Below, in pieces: positions 8,515 to 17,775 of a stretch of 64,000 nt of DNA. This DNA is from Prolixibacteraceae bacterium (GTDB lineage: Bacteria > Bacteroidota > Bacteroidia > Bacteroidales > Prolixibacteraceae): positions 62,001 through 126,000 of the forward strand of contig JAOARB010000022.1 of the NCBI GenBank assembly GCA_025210775.1. The letters run 5' to 3'. The position numbers and the translations under genes are program-made. Each line of letters begins with the position of its first letter. The first letter of the stretch is position 1. The notes below the pieces were generated by a model that saw nothing but the letters and a program-made list of their open reading frames with translations, ran no database searches and was not told where the DNA came from.

Positions 8515-9528
8515 ATGGAAACTACAGACTGGAAAAATCTCGGGTTTGGTTACACAAAGACCGACTATAATGTACGCTGTTACTTCAAAGATGGTAAATG
8601 GGGACGATTAGAGACTCACTCTTCAGAGGATATCACCATGCACATGGGTGCTACTTGTCTTCATTACGGTCAAGAATCTTTTGAAGGTCTAAAAGCATTT
8701 AGAGGGAAAGACGGCAAGATCCGTGTATTCCGTATGGATGAGAATGCTAAGCGTATGGCTCAATCTGCAGAAGGAATTCGCATGGAACCAGTTCCTGAAG
8801 AATTGTTTTGTGAAGCAGTAAGAAAAGCAATTAAATTGAATGAACGTTTTGTACCTCCTTATGAGAGTGGTGCATCACTATATATTCGTCCTTTACTTAT
8901 CGGAACAGGACCACAGATTGGGGTTAAACCAGCAAAAGAGTTTTTGTTTGTGGTTTTTGTAATGCCAGTAGGACCTTATTTCAAAGAAGGATTCAAACCA
9001 ACAGACTTGGCTATCTATCGTGAATATGATAGAGCTGCGCCTCACGGAACAGGTAAATTCAAAGTGGGTGGTAACTATGCTGCAAGTATGGCTGCTGGTG
9101 AAAGAGCACACGAGGAAGGCTATTCAGCTGTTTTGTATCTTGATGCTAAAGAGAAAAAATATATTGACGAGTGTGGACCTGCAAACTTCTTTGCAATCCG
9201 TGGAAATCAATATATCACTCCTCGTTCGACTTCCATCTTAGAGTCTATTACGAATAAGAGTCTTCGTCAAATTGCTACAGATCTTGGTTTAGAAGTTGAA
9301 GTAAGACCTATTCTAGAAGATGAGTTGGCTACTTTTGATGAAGTAGGTGCTTGTGGTACTGCTGCTGTTATTTCTCCTGTAAAACGAATCGTTGATGTAG
9401 AAGAAAATAAAGAGTACAACTACGGTGTAGATCCAGGTAAAGTAAGTACTAAACTTTATGAAACTCTTCGTGGTATCCAATATGGTACTGTAGAAGATAA
9501 ACATAATTGGGTTCAAGTAATTGAATAA
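8515..9528 (+). CDS. ilvE: Branched-chain amino acid aminotransferase
   Basis: This PLP enzyme of fold type IV exchanges amino groups between glutamate and the branched-chain 2-oxo acids, the last step of Ile, Val and Leu synthesis and the first of their breakdown. The 337-residue protein belongs to the eukaryote-like BCAT group: LHYGQESFEGLKAF near 49-62, YIRPLLIGTGPQIGV near 123-137, and GTGKFKVGGNYAAS, where Lys183 is the expected PLP Schiff-base residue. A later LDECGP-type motif appears as IDECGPANFF. It stands alone between its own promoter and terminator. Confidence 0.95.
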   Translation: METTDWKNLGFGYTKTDYNVRCYFKDGKWGRLETHSSEDITMHMGATCLHYGQESFEGLKAFRGKDGKIRVFRMDENAKRMAQSAEGIRMEPVPEELFCEAVRKAIKLNERFVPPYESGASLYIRPLLIGTGPQIGVKPAKEFLFVVFVMPVGPYFKEGFKPTDLAIYREYDRAAPHGTGKFKVGGNYAASMAAGERAHEEGYSAVLYLDAKEKKYIDECGPANFFAIRGNQYITPRSTSILESITNKSLRQIATDLGLEVEVRPILEDELATFDEVGACGTAAVISPVKRIVDVEENKEYNYGVDPGKVSTKLYETLRGIQYGTVEDKHNWVQVIE

Positions 9529-9554
9529 TACCTATTTTAGAACTAAATATAAAG

Positions 9555-9592
9555 GAGCGAATCTCAATGTTTGTGAGATTCGCTCTTTTTTT
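9555..9592 (+). terminator. Intrinsic terminator of ilvE
   Basis: A perfect 12-bp stem GAGCGAATCTCA (9555-9566) with 9574-9585 is followed by seven T. Confidence 0.92.
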
Positions 9593-9860
9593 ATTTAATA
9601 TAATCTGTGTTCTTGAGGATTAAACTTGTGAAAGCTAGATAAGAAATAGGGGGGAATGTTTTTCACCAGAACTTGTTGTTTTTTGTTTTGTAATTATCCT
9701 CATACTGGCTTAAACTAATGGGTGATTTTAAATTTCAATGATAGGATAATAATTTTCCATTTACACTCTTTGGGGGACAATTTTTTCTATGCCAAACGAC
9801 TATTAAATCTTACTTAATCTCATCATAACGTCATTTTACGCTTATCATATATTGATCTCA

Positions 9861-9966
9861 AATTCATTATAACTTCACTTCAAGTTCATATCAACTTCAT
9901 ATCATGTTCATTTATACGTTATATTAAATATACTTTGAAATGAACATGATATGAAGTTAATATAGC
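9861..9966. repeat. 11-bp tandem units forming a large hairpin, copy A
   Basis: The left arm is five consecutive 11-bp units of the form nnTTCATATCA (aaTTCATTATA, acTTCACTTCA, agTTCATATCA, acTTCATATCA, tgTTCATTTAT). After a 24-nt spacer, inverted units follow. The strand can fold into a perfect 21-bp stem between 9893-9913 and 9938-9958. A close relative lies at 52145-52246 and a structurally equivalent element at 24721-24856. It lies in a 780-bp gene-free gap between the ilvE terminator and rfbH. The function is unknown. Confidence 0.75.
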
Positions 9967-10310
9967 CTTAAATCGATCGTGATTTTAATGAGCCTATGAT
10001 TTGGTAGTTGTCAAAAACGGAGCGCAAGTTTATAGATGTTTTGATGGTCTTGATAAGAGGAATATTCTTTCGAGAAGTCGAGGTTTCTGTATTTCTGCCT
10101 GTTAATCGAAGCACCGATGATATGACGATTTATGATGAACATTTAGATCGACTTTTCCTTATTACTTTAATATAGATTATTGATTTTGGTTAAGGTGGAA
10201 ATATGATTACTTTTAACTAAACTATTATTCATTCTAGAAGTTATTCTGCATAACTTTAGATAGTTAAGTGTAGATACTCTGAATTTGATTAAGAAAAAAC
10301 AATTACGATT
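9967..10310. other. Gene-free stretch before rfbH
   Basis: No coding frame, RNA or clear promoter is seen. TGAATTTG at 10280-10287 differs from TAnnTTTG at one position and could serve the dideoxyhexose operon, but it lacks a -33 partner. Confidence 0.4.
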
Positions 10311-11636
10311 TTGAATAAAGAGGCCAAATTAAGAAAAGAAATACTTGAGAAGGTTCAGCAATATTATGATGAGGTTCATAAGAATAACAATGAGTTTATT
10401 CCTGGTAAAACAAAGATAAGCTTTGCTGGACGTGTTTATGATCAATCAGAAATGACCCATTTGGTCGATTCTTCACTTGATTTCTGGTTGACTGCTGGAC
10501 GTTATGCAGATGAGTTTGAAAAAAGATTTGCTCAGTGGATGCAACAAAAATATTGTGCATTAGTAAACTCTGGTTCTAGTGCTAATTTGGTTGCTTTTTC
10601 TGCCTTAACTTCTCCAAAGCTTAAATCGAGACAACTTCTTCCTGGAGATGAGGTGATCACTGTTGCTGCTGGTTTCCCTACTACAGTGAATCCAATCGTA
10701 CAGAATGATTTGGTTCCTGTGTTTGTAGACATTGAAGTGGAAACTTGCAATATCGATGTCTCTTATCTGGAACAAGCATTGAGTGAGAAAACCAAAGCGG
10801 TAATGCTTGCCCATACCTTAGGTAATCCTTTTAATCTAGAGGCTGTTTCTGAGTTTTGTAGAAAGCATAATCTGTTTTTGATTGAGGATTGTTGTGATGC
10901 TGTCGGATCTACTTATGATGGTAAGATGGTTGGTACTTTTGGTGATTTGGCTACCGTAAGTTTCTATCCAGCCCATCATATTACGATGGGAGAAGGTGGT
11001 GCTGTATTAACCAATAGAGGAACTTTACATCGTAATGTATTGTCTTTTAGAGATTGGGGTAGAGACTGTTTCTGTGGACCAGGATCTGATAATACATGTG
11101 GTCATCGATTTGATTTTCAATTCGGAACATTGCCACAAGGATACGATCATAAATATGTCTATAGCCATGTTGGATATAATCTAAAAGTGTCTGATATGCA
11201 GGCTTCTGTGGGGGTTGCCCAATTGGATAAGTTGCCTCATTTTATTGAAAAAAGAAAAGAGAATTTTGTCAAACTTAAGGCAGGATTAAAGAAATATGAA
11301 GATTATTTGATTTTACCAGAGGCTACCCCTAATTCTGATCCTAGTTGGTTTGGTTTTATGTTCTCTATTAAAGAGAATGACCATTTTAATCGTTTAGATC
11401 TAGTGGAGCATCTTGAAGAAGAAAGAATTCTTACCCGACAGTTGTTTGCTGGTAATTTAACTAGACAACCAGCTTATCAGGGAGTTAAATATAGAGTGGT
11501 TGGAGACTTAAAGAATACAGATTACGTTATGCGAAATGGAATCTTTATAGGTGTATATCCAGGTATTGATGACCAACGAATGGACTATATGATCTCTTCT
11601 TTTGAGCGTTTCTTTAAGAAAAAGGGATTGGTATAA
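10311..11636 (+). CDS. rfbH: CDP-4-dehydro-6-deoxyglucose 3-dehydrase (E1)
   Basis: E1 removes the 3-hydroxyl of CDP-4-keto-6-deoxyglucose, the committed step to 3,6-dideoxyhexoses. It is an aminotransferase-fold enzyme that uses pyridoxamine phosphate and a [2Fe-2S] cluster. The diagnostic residues are all present. In place of the PLP lysine there is His222 ([13 protein letters not shown]). The cluster motif C-X57-C-X1-C-X7-C is met exactly by Cys195, Cys253, Cys255 and Cys263. The start is TTG at 10311: an in-frame stop lies 19 nt upstream and no ATG is available. It heads a five-gene operon. The reductase partner E3 is not in the window. The symbol ddhC is also used. Confidence 0.95.
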   Translation: MNKEAKLRKEILEKVQQYYDEVHKNNNEFIPGKTKISFAGRVYDQSEMTHLVDSSLDFWLTAGRYADEFEKRFAQWMQQKYCALVNSGSSANLVAFSALTSPKLKSRQLLPGDEVITVAAGFPTTVNPIVQNDLVPVFVDIEVETCNIDVSYLEQALSEKTKAVMLAHTLGNPFNLEAVSEFCRKHNLFLIEDCCDAVGSTYDGKMVGTFGDLATVSFYPAHHITMGEGGAVLTNRGTLHRNVLSFRDWGRDCFCGPGSDNTCGHRFDFQFGTLPQGYDHKYVYSHVGYNLKVSDMQASVGVAQLDKLPHFIEKRKENFVKLKAGLKKYEDYLILPEATPNSDPSWFGFMFSIKENDHFNRLDLVEHLEEERILTRQLFAGNLTRQPAYQGVKYRVVGDLKNTDYVMRNGIFIGVYPGIDDQRMDYMISSFERFFKKKGLV

Positions 11637-11667
11637 TTTGAGTAATTTATTCAACTAAAAGGGAACT

Positions 11668-12444
11668 ATGAAAGCAGTAATTCTAGCAGGTGGATTTGGA
11701 ACAAGATTAAGTGAATCTACACATTTGATACCAAAACCAATGGTTGAAATCGGAGGTAAGCCTATCATTTGGCATATTATGAAGTCTTATGAGGCTCATG
11801 GTATTAATGAGTTTGTCGTTTGTTGTGGATATAAAGGCTATGTGATAAAGGAATGGTTTGCGGACTACTATCTACATAACTCAGATGTTACTTTTGATCT
11901 TGCAAACAACCAGATGGAGGTGCATAATACCAAGACAGAGAATTGGAAAGTTACTCTTGTTGATACGGGTTTGCATGCCATGACAGGAGCTAGGATACGA
12001 AAGATTAGATCTTATATTGGTGATGAACCTTTTTGTTTAACGTACGGTGATGGGGTGTCGGATGTAGATATTTCTGATGTTATCGCTAAGCATAAACAAA
12101 ATGGTAAGATCATAACCGTGACATCGTACCGTCCTCAGGGTAAGTTCGGATCGTTAGAGATAGATAAAGATGGAAATGTATCTTCTTTCCAAGAGAAACC
12201 AAAGGGAGATGACACATGGATAAATGCTGGTTATTTTGTTTGTAATCCAGAAGTCTTTGATTTTATCGACGAAGGGGATGATGTGATCTTTGAAAGAAAA
12301 CCATTGGAATCTCTTGCTAAAGCAGGAGAGATGTTTGCATACAGACATAACGGTTTCTGGAAACCAATGGATATTTTAAGAGATAATATCGAGCTTAATA
12401 AGATGTGGGATCAAGGTATGGCTCCATGGAAGAAATGGGATTAA
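11668..12444 (+). CDS. rfbF: Glucose-1-phosphate cytidylyltransferase
   Basis: This enzyme makes CDP-glucose from CTP and glucose 1-phosphate, the first step of the CDP-dideoxyhexose pathway. The 258-residue length is typical. The nucleotide-binding N terminus MKAVILAGGFGTRLSE, the PKPMVEIGGKPIIWHIMK segment, and LTYGDGVSDVDI near 123-134 with the metal-binding Asp are all visible, and GFWKPMDILRDN near the C terminus is typical of the family. It follows rfbH after 31 bp. Also known as ddhA. Confidence 0.95.
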   Translation: MKAVILAGGFGTRLSESTHLIPKPMVEIGGKPIIWHIMKSYEAHGINEFVVCCGYKGYVIKEWFADYYLHNSDVTFDLANNQMEVHNTKTENWKVTLVDTGLHAMTGARIRKIRSYIGDEPFCLTYGDGVSDVDISDVIAKHKQNGKIITVTSYRPQGKFGSLEIDKDGNVSSFQEKPKGDDTWINAGYFVCNPEVFDFIDEGDDVIFERKPLESLAKAGEMFAYRHNGFWKPMDILRDNIELNKMWDQGMAPWKKWD

Positions 12445-12461
12445 TGATATAGTAAAGCGTA

Positions 12462-13529
12462 ATGGAAAATAGTTGTTTTGATAATTTCTATAAAGGGAAA
12501 ACCGTATTGATTACAGGTCATACTGGGTTTAAAGGATCGTGGCTTTCGATCTTTCTTCTTGAACTTGGGGCAAAAGTGATAGGCTATGGTTTAGATCCTC
12601 TTAATGAAAAAGATAATTTCAATCTCTCTTCTTTACCTTCCCGTATGGTGGATGTTAGAGGAGATATACGTGATACTCAGAAATTAGAATCAATTTTCCA
12701 ACAGTATCAACCAGAGGTTGTATTTCACTTAGCAGCGCAGGCCTTGGTTCGTGATTCATATGACTCCCCTGTGGAAACTTTTGATGTCAATGTGATGGGA
12801 ACCATTCATGTCATGGAGGCCATAAGAAAGTCTCCATCGGTTGTATCTGCTGTGTTGGTTACCACAGATAAATGTTATGAAAATAAAGAGCAGTGGTGGG
12901 GATATAGAGAGAATGACCCTATGGGTGGACACGATCCTTACTCGGCTTCGAAAGGGGCATGTGAGATTGCAATTCAATCATGGAGGAAATCTTACCATCT
13001 CGATGGTACCAATGGGAAGGCTATAGCAAGTGTTAGAGCTGGAAATGTTATTGGTGGTGGAGATTGGGCAAAAGATCGTATTATCCCAGACTGTATTAGA
13101 GCATTGGAGTCAGGGGAAACTATTGAGATACGTTCTCCCAAATCTATTCGTCCTTGGGAGCATGTATTGGAACCATTGTCAGGCTATCTGTTATTGGCCA
13201 TGAAGCTTTATGAGTCTCCTCTTTTATATAGTGAACCATGGAATTTCGGTCCACACATTGATTCTGTTGTTCCTGTTTGGGATATTGCAAAAAAGGTGGT
13301 GTCCAACTATGGTACAGGCAATCTTGCGGATGTATCGGATAGAAGCCAACCTCATGAAGCCAAACTGTTGGCTCTCGATATTTCTAAGACCTTCTTTAAA
13401 CTAGGCTGGAAACCTCGTTTGAATATTGATCAGACAATAAAGCTTACTGTAGATTGGTATAAGAAATATAAGAAAATGGATGTATACCAACTGTGTGTCG
13501 AGCAAATACAATATTTTTTAGGAAAATGA
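12462..13529 (+). CDS. rfbG: CDP-glucose 4,6-dehydratase
   Basis: RfbG converts CDP-glucose to CDP-4-keto-6-deoxyglucose, the substrate of RfbH. It is a short-chain dehydrogenase/reductase of the extended type with NAD bound in the fold. Visible motifs are GHTGFKGSW (the GxxGxxG loop, residues 19-27), the TTDKCYENKE segment around 130-140, and the YSASK catalytic Tyr-Lys pair. The length of 355 residues fits. It begins 17 bp after rfbF and its stop codon overlaps the next start (ATGA), so translation is probably coupled. Also known as ddhB. Confidence 0.95.
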   Translation: MENSCFDNFYKGKTVLITGHTGFKGSWLSIFLLELGAKVIGYGLDPLNEKDNFNLSSLPSRMVDVRGDIRDTQKLESIFQQYQPEVVFHLAAQALVRDSYDSPVETFDVNVMGTIHVMEAIRKSPSVVSAVLVTTDKCYENKEQWWGYRENDPMGGHDPYSASKGACEIAIQSWRKSYHLDGTNGKAIASVRAGNVIGGGDWAKDRIIPDCIRALESGETIEIRSPKSIRPWEHVLEPLSGYLLLAMKLYESPLLYSEPWNFGPHIDSVVPVWDIAKKVVSNYGTGNLADVSDRSQPHEAKLLALDISKTFFKLGWKPRLNIDQTIKLTVDWYKKYKKMDVYQLCVEQIQYFLGK

Positions 13530-14065
13530 AATTAATAGAAACGTCTTTAGACGGTGTATATATCATTGAGAATTTCAATGCACAAGATATAAGGGGTGAG
13601 TTTGTAAAGACTTTTAATCATGATGATTTTGACAAACATAACCTCAATGTAGATTGGAAAGAATCTTACTTTTCTGTTTCGCAAAAGAATGTAATTAGAG
13701 GGATGCATTTTCAGATACCTCCACACGACCATCATAAGTTGGTATATATCGCTAAAGGTGCCATATTAGATGTTGTGTTAGATATAAGAAAGGATTCTTC
13801 TACCTATGGGAAATATGAGGTTTTTGAGATCAACGAGAAGAACCATCGATCGATATATATTCCTAAAGGAATGGCTCATGGCTTCTTATCTTTAGAGGAT
13901 AACACTATTACTGTGTATAATGTATCTACTGTATATGATGCCAGCAGTGATGCAGGTGTGCGTTATGATTCGTTTGGATACCATTGGAATAATGTAGAGC
14001 ACCCGATTGTTTCAGGTAGAGATCTTACTTTCTCAGAATTAGAACTATTTAAATCGCCTTTTTAG
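13526..14065 (+). CDS. RfbC-like sugar-nucleotide epimerase (cupin fold)
   Basis: The ATG at 13526 overlaps the rfbG stop by four bases; earlier in-frame codons would lie inside rfbG. The 179-residue protein has the RmlC/RfbC cupin signature: DIRGEFVKTF near residue 20, VIRGMHFQIPPHDHHKLVYI near 56-75, LDVVLDIRKDSSTYGKYE near 83-100, and IYIPKGMAHGFLSL near 111-124. Known members epimerise C3 and/or C5 of keto sugars. In this operon the likely substrate is the CDP-3,6-dideoxy-4-hexulose made by RfbH, as for the AscE epimerase of ascarylose synthesis. This specificity is inferred from context. The cluster encodes no dTDP-glucose enzymes, which argues against a rhamnose role. Confidence 0.85.
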   Translation: MKLIETSLDGVYIIENFNAQDIRGEFVKTFNHDDFDKHNLNVDWKESYFSVSQKNVIRGMHFQIPPHDHHKLVYIAKGAILDVVLDIRKDSSTYGKYEVFEINEKNHRSIYIPKGMAHGFLSLEDNTITVYNVSTVYDASSDAGVRYDSFGYHWNNVEHPIVSGRDLTFSELELFKSPF

Positions 14066-14941
14066 ATGAATTTATTAATTACTGGTGCAACTGGATTTGT
14101 GGGTTCAAATTTGTCTCGCTTTTTTGTCTCTAAGGATCACTCTGTTACCATTGTCGTTCGAGAAAAATCATCATTCCTTAATATTGAAGACATAAAGGAT
14201 CAGATCAATGTGGTAGTTTATGATGGTACCATCGATTCTTTACAAAAGGGAATGGTGAAATATAATATTGATACAGTCCTTCATTTAGCCTCATTGTTTA
14301 TTGCAGAACATACTGAAGAGCAAGTGGATGCTTTGTTACAGAGTAATATCGTAATGGGAACCCATCTTCTTGAGGCAATGCGTATATGTGGAGTCAAAAG
14401 ATTAATTAATACAGGTACTTCATGGCAATATTATCATCAAGATAGCTATAGCCCCGTTTCATTATATGCAGCAACAAAACAAGCCTTCCATGATTTGGTG
14501 GCTTATTACGTTAAGGCCGAAGGCTTCTCTGTCATAGACCTTATTCTATATGATAATTATGGGGAAAATGATCGCAGACCTAAATTGATTAATCTTCTTC
14601 ATCAATTCTCTGATGAGAAGAAAGTATTGGATATGTCTGAAGGAGATCAACGTTTATTCTTTGTACATATAATGGATGTTTGTTGCGCATATGAGAAAGC
14701 AATAATGCTAATTGATGGGAGAGAAGGGGACTATCAAGAATATGTCGTTAGAGGTGAACAATCTTACTCTTTAAAAGAACTTATTGCAATATTTGAAAAA
14801 GTGACTTCGAAGAAAGTATTAATCAACTGGGGTAAGCGTCCTTATCGAAGAAGAGAAGTGATGAAACCTTATGATGGCGGAGAGGTCCTACCTAATTGGA
14901 AGCCTAATATTTCTCTGGAAGAAGGTCTTCGATTGTTTTAA
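14066..14941 (+). CDS. NAD(P)-dependent epimerase/dehydratase, probable CDP-3,6-dideoxyhexose 4-reductase
   Basis: The ATG follows the previous stop without any gap. The 291-residue protein is an extended SDR: GATGFVGSN loop at 7-15, a LHLASLF segment near 70, NTGTSWQYY near 112 and the YAATK catalytic pair near 132-136. In the fifth position of a CDP-dideoxyhexose operon the expected job is reduction of the 4-keto group, producing CDP-abequose, -paratose, -tyvelose precursor or -ascarylose depending on stereochemistry. With an epimerase just upstream, an AscF-like role is the most economical reading. The product cannot be proved from sequence. Confidence 0.75.
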   Translation: MNLLITGATGFVGSNLSRFFVSKDHSVTIVVREKSSFLNIEDIKDQINVVVYDGTIDSLQKGMVKYNIDTVLHLASLFIAEHTEEQVDALLQSNIVMGTHLLEAMRICGVKRLINTGTSWQYYHQDSYSPVSLYAATKQAFHDLVAYYVKAEGFSVIDLILYDNYGENDRRPKLINLLHQFSDEKKVLDMSEGDQRLFFVHIMDVCCAYEKAIMLIDGREGDYQEYVVRGEQSYSLKELIAIFEKVTSKKVLINWGKRPYRRREVMKPYDGGEVLPNWKPNISLEEGLRLF

Positions 14942-14961
14942 TATTTATAATGACAATATCA

Positions 14962-14997
14962 AAAAAAGAGATGCACTCAATGTCATCTCTTTTTTTG
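14962..14997. terminator. Terminator of the dideoxyhexose operon, shared with the convergent GT4 gene
   Basis: AAAAAAGAGATG (14962-14973) pairs with CATCTCTTTTTT (14984-14995) and the arm ends form U-runs on both strands. Confidence 0.88.
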
Positions 14998-15008
14998 AAT
15001 ACTATATC

Positions 15009-16115
15009 TTATTGACAAACACTTTTGTAAACGGCTAGTGTGTCTTTGTTACTTTTCGTTTCAGAGTGATCTGTAATGACATGCTGATATGCAGCATCTA
15101 CAATTCTTTGTTTTTCTTCTGGATTCTCAAGAAGATAGCTGATATGTTTTGCTAGAGTTTTGTAATCACCTACATCTGCAGATTTCCCTGTTTCATTATC
15201 AAAGATGATTTCAGGAATTCCTCCAGCTCTAGTGGTTACTACAGGACATTTTGCAAACATCGCTTCCATTATAGAGATAGGCAATCCTTCTCTTTTTGAT
15301 GTAAGAACAAAGATGTCAAACTGTTCAATGATAGATTTGGCATCATTACAAAATCCATGGAAGATAAAGTTCTTACCTAAATTGAAGTTTGCTGCCATCT
15401 CTTTTAATTGAGGTGTTTGTTTCTTCTCTCCACCAATCTGCATAAAATAGATATCCTTTCTATTTTGATTGTTAACCAATTCGTTTGCTAGATTGATCAG
15501 TACTGGTAGATCTTTTGCATCGGTATGGTTGGCGATATTCCCAATGATGATACCATCTTCTGGGATATCAAATTTCTTTTTTAGAGACTCTATATTTTTG
15601 TCTGCAACAAAGTTGACATCGATACCGTCATATACGACCACCATATTTTCTCTATTCTTAGGTGCAATAGATTCCGAAAAACCTCTGACTACATCTTTAG
15701 ATACACATATGATTTTCTTAATACATGGCATATTGTACTTAATACGGCTCATGAAGGTCGATGATGAAGATAAACCTTTCTTAGCAAAGATAACTTTATG
15801 TGGAAGTTTGGTTACAAGTGTACTTACATAGTGTCTCGTAACAGCACCACTGTTATGAATATGTATGGCATCAGGATTTATTTTTTTAACCAAATTACCA
15901 TATTCTTTGGCTCCTTTGATAGAGTATTTGCTATAAGGAGAGATGGTATTGATCTCTAATCCTAATGATTTTGCTGTATCATAAAGGGGAGAGCCTTCAA
16001 GACATATTAACGATTGGGTAATCTCTTTATTCAGAACTTCTGAAGTAAGTAGAACAATTAGTTGTTGTTCATTTCCGCCCCAAAACTTTGCATCTGAGAA
16101 ATGTACGATGTGCAT
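15009..16115 (-). CDS. Family 4 glycosyltransferase (GT-B fold)
   Basis: This 368-residue protein has the two-domain GT-B layout. The N-terminal part begins MHIVHFSDAKFWGGNEQQL with the glycine-rich acceptor loop. The C-terminal part has VVYDGIDVNFV, an IIIGNIANHTDAKDLP donor-domain start, FHGFCNDAKSIIEQFDIFVL, and SKREGLPISIMEAMFAKCPVV, which is the GT4 EX7E motif. Such retaining enzymes build lipopolysaccharide, capsule or exopolysaccharide chains. It is convergent with the dideoxyhexose operon and may use that sugar, but this is inference from neighbourhood. Confidence 0.88.
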   Translation of the reverse strand: MHIVHFSDAKFWGGNEQQLIVLLTSEVLNKEITQSLICLEGSPLYDTAKSLGLEINTISPYSKYSIKGAKEYGNLVKKINPDAIHIHNSGAVTRHYVSTLVTKLPHKVIFAKKGLSSSSTFMSRIKYNMPCIKKIICVSKDVVRGFSESIAPKNRENMVVVYDGIDVNFVADKNIESLKKKFDIPEDGIIIGNIANHTDAKDLPVLINLANELVNNQNRKDIYFMQIGGEKKQTPQLKEMAANFNLGKNFIFHGFCNDAKSIIEQFDIFVLTSKREGLPISIMEAMFAKCPVVTTRAGGIPEIIFDNETGKSADVGDYKTLAKHISYLLENPEEKQRIVDAAYQHVITDHSETKSNKDTLAVYKSVCQ

Positions 16116-16526
16116 AAAAGTATCTCTTTTTGTTTGGCATAAAGGTAGTTATTGTTTTTTATATTGTCTCTCGCAATCATATTATTTAAGGTATAACATA
16201 TCTAGATTCAATAGGGCCTAGCTGGATTACCACATACTATCTATAGGTTTGGCCCTTGTTTAATGGTTTGAAAATGAAATAATTTAAATCGATTTAGATC
16301 GAAAAATCTTGAATTCTTTATTGTAAATTTGTAATTGTTCTCAGTTAATTTCTACATATATTATTAAAAGAGATCATCGGAGTATATCTGACAATGAGTT
16401 GCATTGGTGAGAGGATTTGTTTTTTTGTCAAAATATTCTTGTCATCTATGAATGTCTAGATACGTTTTAATTTAAAGATTATTTTTTGAGAAGGTTCGTT
16501 ATAATAATCTTCTAAAATTCAGAATA
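16116..16526. other. Gene-free stretch between GT4 and the sugar aminotransferase
   Basis: AT-rich spacer between two divergent genes. AGGGCC (16213-16218) and GGCCCT (16251-16256) could pair, with a long loop and no T-run after it. No exact TAnnTTTG element was found on either strand. Confidence 0.4.
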
Positions 16527-17699
16527 ATGATACAGAAAGTTCCTTTTTGCAAGGTTTTATGCGATGGTAATGAACTAAAGTATATTACCGAGGTGATTGA
16601 GAGTGGTTGGTTAACCACTGCTTCTAAAACAAAAAAATTTGAAGACCAATTTGCTGAATATGTTGGTGCAGAATATGCCTGTGCAGTTAATTCATGTACA
16701 GCAGCATTGCATTTAGGCCTAGATGCTCTAGGAGTTAAACCTGGGGATAAAGTATTTGTCCCATCTCTAACTTTTACAGCTTCGGCTGAAGTGATACGTT
16801 ATCTAGGTGCCGATCCTATTTTCTTAGATGTCGATTATGATACTAAAGTCATTACGCCAGAGATATTGGAAAAGGCCATAGAAAAGCATCCTGATGTTGC
16901 TTGTCTGATTCTTGTTCATTATGGTGGTCATGCTGCAGAATTAATCAATGATGCAAACCATGGTATCTTAGATATCTGTAAGCAAAATAACATTAAGATT
17001 CTTGAAGATGCTGCCCATGCATTTCCTGCTAAGTTAGGTGATCGTTTTATTGGTAGTTTTGGAGATGTTACATGTTTTAGTTTCTATGCCAATAAAACCA
17101 TTACCTCTGGTGAAGGTGGTATGTTGACAACCAATAATGAAGAGATCTTTAAACGTGTTAAAACCATGCGTCTACACGGTATTAATAGAGATGTTTGGGA
17201 TCGATTTACTTCTGATAAACCTTCATGGGAATACGATGTTGTAGCTCCAGGGTTTAAATATAATATGCCAGATGTTACTGCTGCTATTGGGCTTGCTCAA
17301 TTGGAAAGAGCAGAGGTATTCCGTAAGAGTCGAGAAGAAGTAGCGACTTACTATCTTGAACATCTGAAGGATGTCAAAGAACTAGATCTTACGGTTTCTA
17401 AGGTACCTTATAAAGACCATGCTTGGCACCTTTTTACTGTGGTATTAAGAGATCAAAGCAAAGTGACAAGAAATCGCTTTATAGAGCTTCTATCAGAAAA
17501 AGGAGTGGGTACTTCGGTTCACTACAAACCACTTCATCGAATGACTTATTACAAAAATAAGTATGGCGATCGCTCTGCTGACTTGATCAATACAGAGAAG
17601 ATTTGGCAAGGTACTGTATCTCTACCTATCTTTCCTTTTATGAAGGAAGAAGAGATGAAATACGTTTGTGATACCATAAAATCTATTCTTTCTGAATAG
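16527..17699 (+). CDS. DegT/DnrJ/EryC1/StrS-family sugar aminotransferase
   Basis: The 390-residue protein is a PLP-dependent aminotransferase acting on keto sugars bound to a nucleotide. The visible signatures are VNSCTAALHLGLDALG near 55-69, DAAHAFPAK near 161-169, and FYANKTITSGEGG, in which Lys190 is the PLP lysine. The C-terminal HYKPLHRMTYY (near 333) matches the conserved acceptor region of ArnB/WecE/PglE-type enzymes. The likely product is a 4-amino or 3-amino sugar nucleotide for surface glycans. No dehydratase or acetyltransferase partner lies next to it, so the substrate cannot be named. It retains the lysine that RfbH lacks, so it is a transaminase and not a dehydrase. Confidence 0.88.
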   Translation: MIQKVPFCKVLCDGNELKYITEVIESGWLTTASKTKKFEDQFAEYVGAEYACAVNSCTAALHLGLDALGVKPGDKVFVPSLTFTASAEVIRYLGADPIFLDVDYDTKVITPEILEKAIEKHPDVACLILVHYGGHAAELINDANHGILDICKQNNIKILEDAAHAFPAKLGDRFIGSFGDVTCFSFYANKTITSGEGGMLTTNNEEIFKRVKTMRLHGINRDVWDRFTSDKPSWEYDVVAPGFKYNMPDVTAAIGLAQLERAEVFRKSREEVATYYLEHLKDVKELDLTVSKVPYKDHAWHLFTVVLRDQSKVTRNRFIELLSEKGVGTSVHYKPLHRMTYYKNKYGDRSADLINTEKIWQGTVSLPIFPFMKEEEMKYVCDTIKSILSE

Positions 17700-17724
17700 A
17701 AAAGATCCACACGAAATAAATAAA

Positions 17725-17755
17725 AAAGGGCATTCATATAATGAATGCCCTTTTA
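17725..17755. terminator. Bidirectional terminator between the aminotransferase and tsf
   Basis: A perfect 14-bp stem AAAAGGGCATTCAT (17725-17738) with 17742-17755 around a 3-nt loop, U-rich on both strands. Confidence 0.93.
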
Positions 17756-17775
17756 TTATCTTGAAAGAATATTTC

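Noticed and set aside
13493..13525. Upstream extension of the RfbC-like epimerase
   Set aside because: It would start inside rfbG. The ATG overlapping the rfbG stop gives the family's usual N terminus.
16213..16256. AGGGCC/GGCCCT pairing before the sugar aminotransferase
   Set aside because: Only six bases, self-complementary, with a 32-nt loop and no T-run. Not convincing as a terminator or operator.
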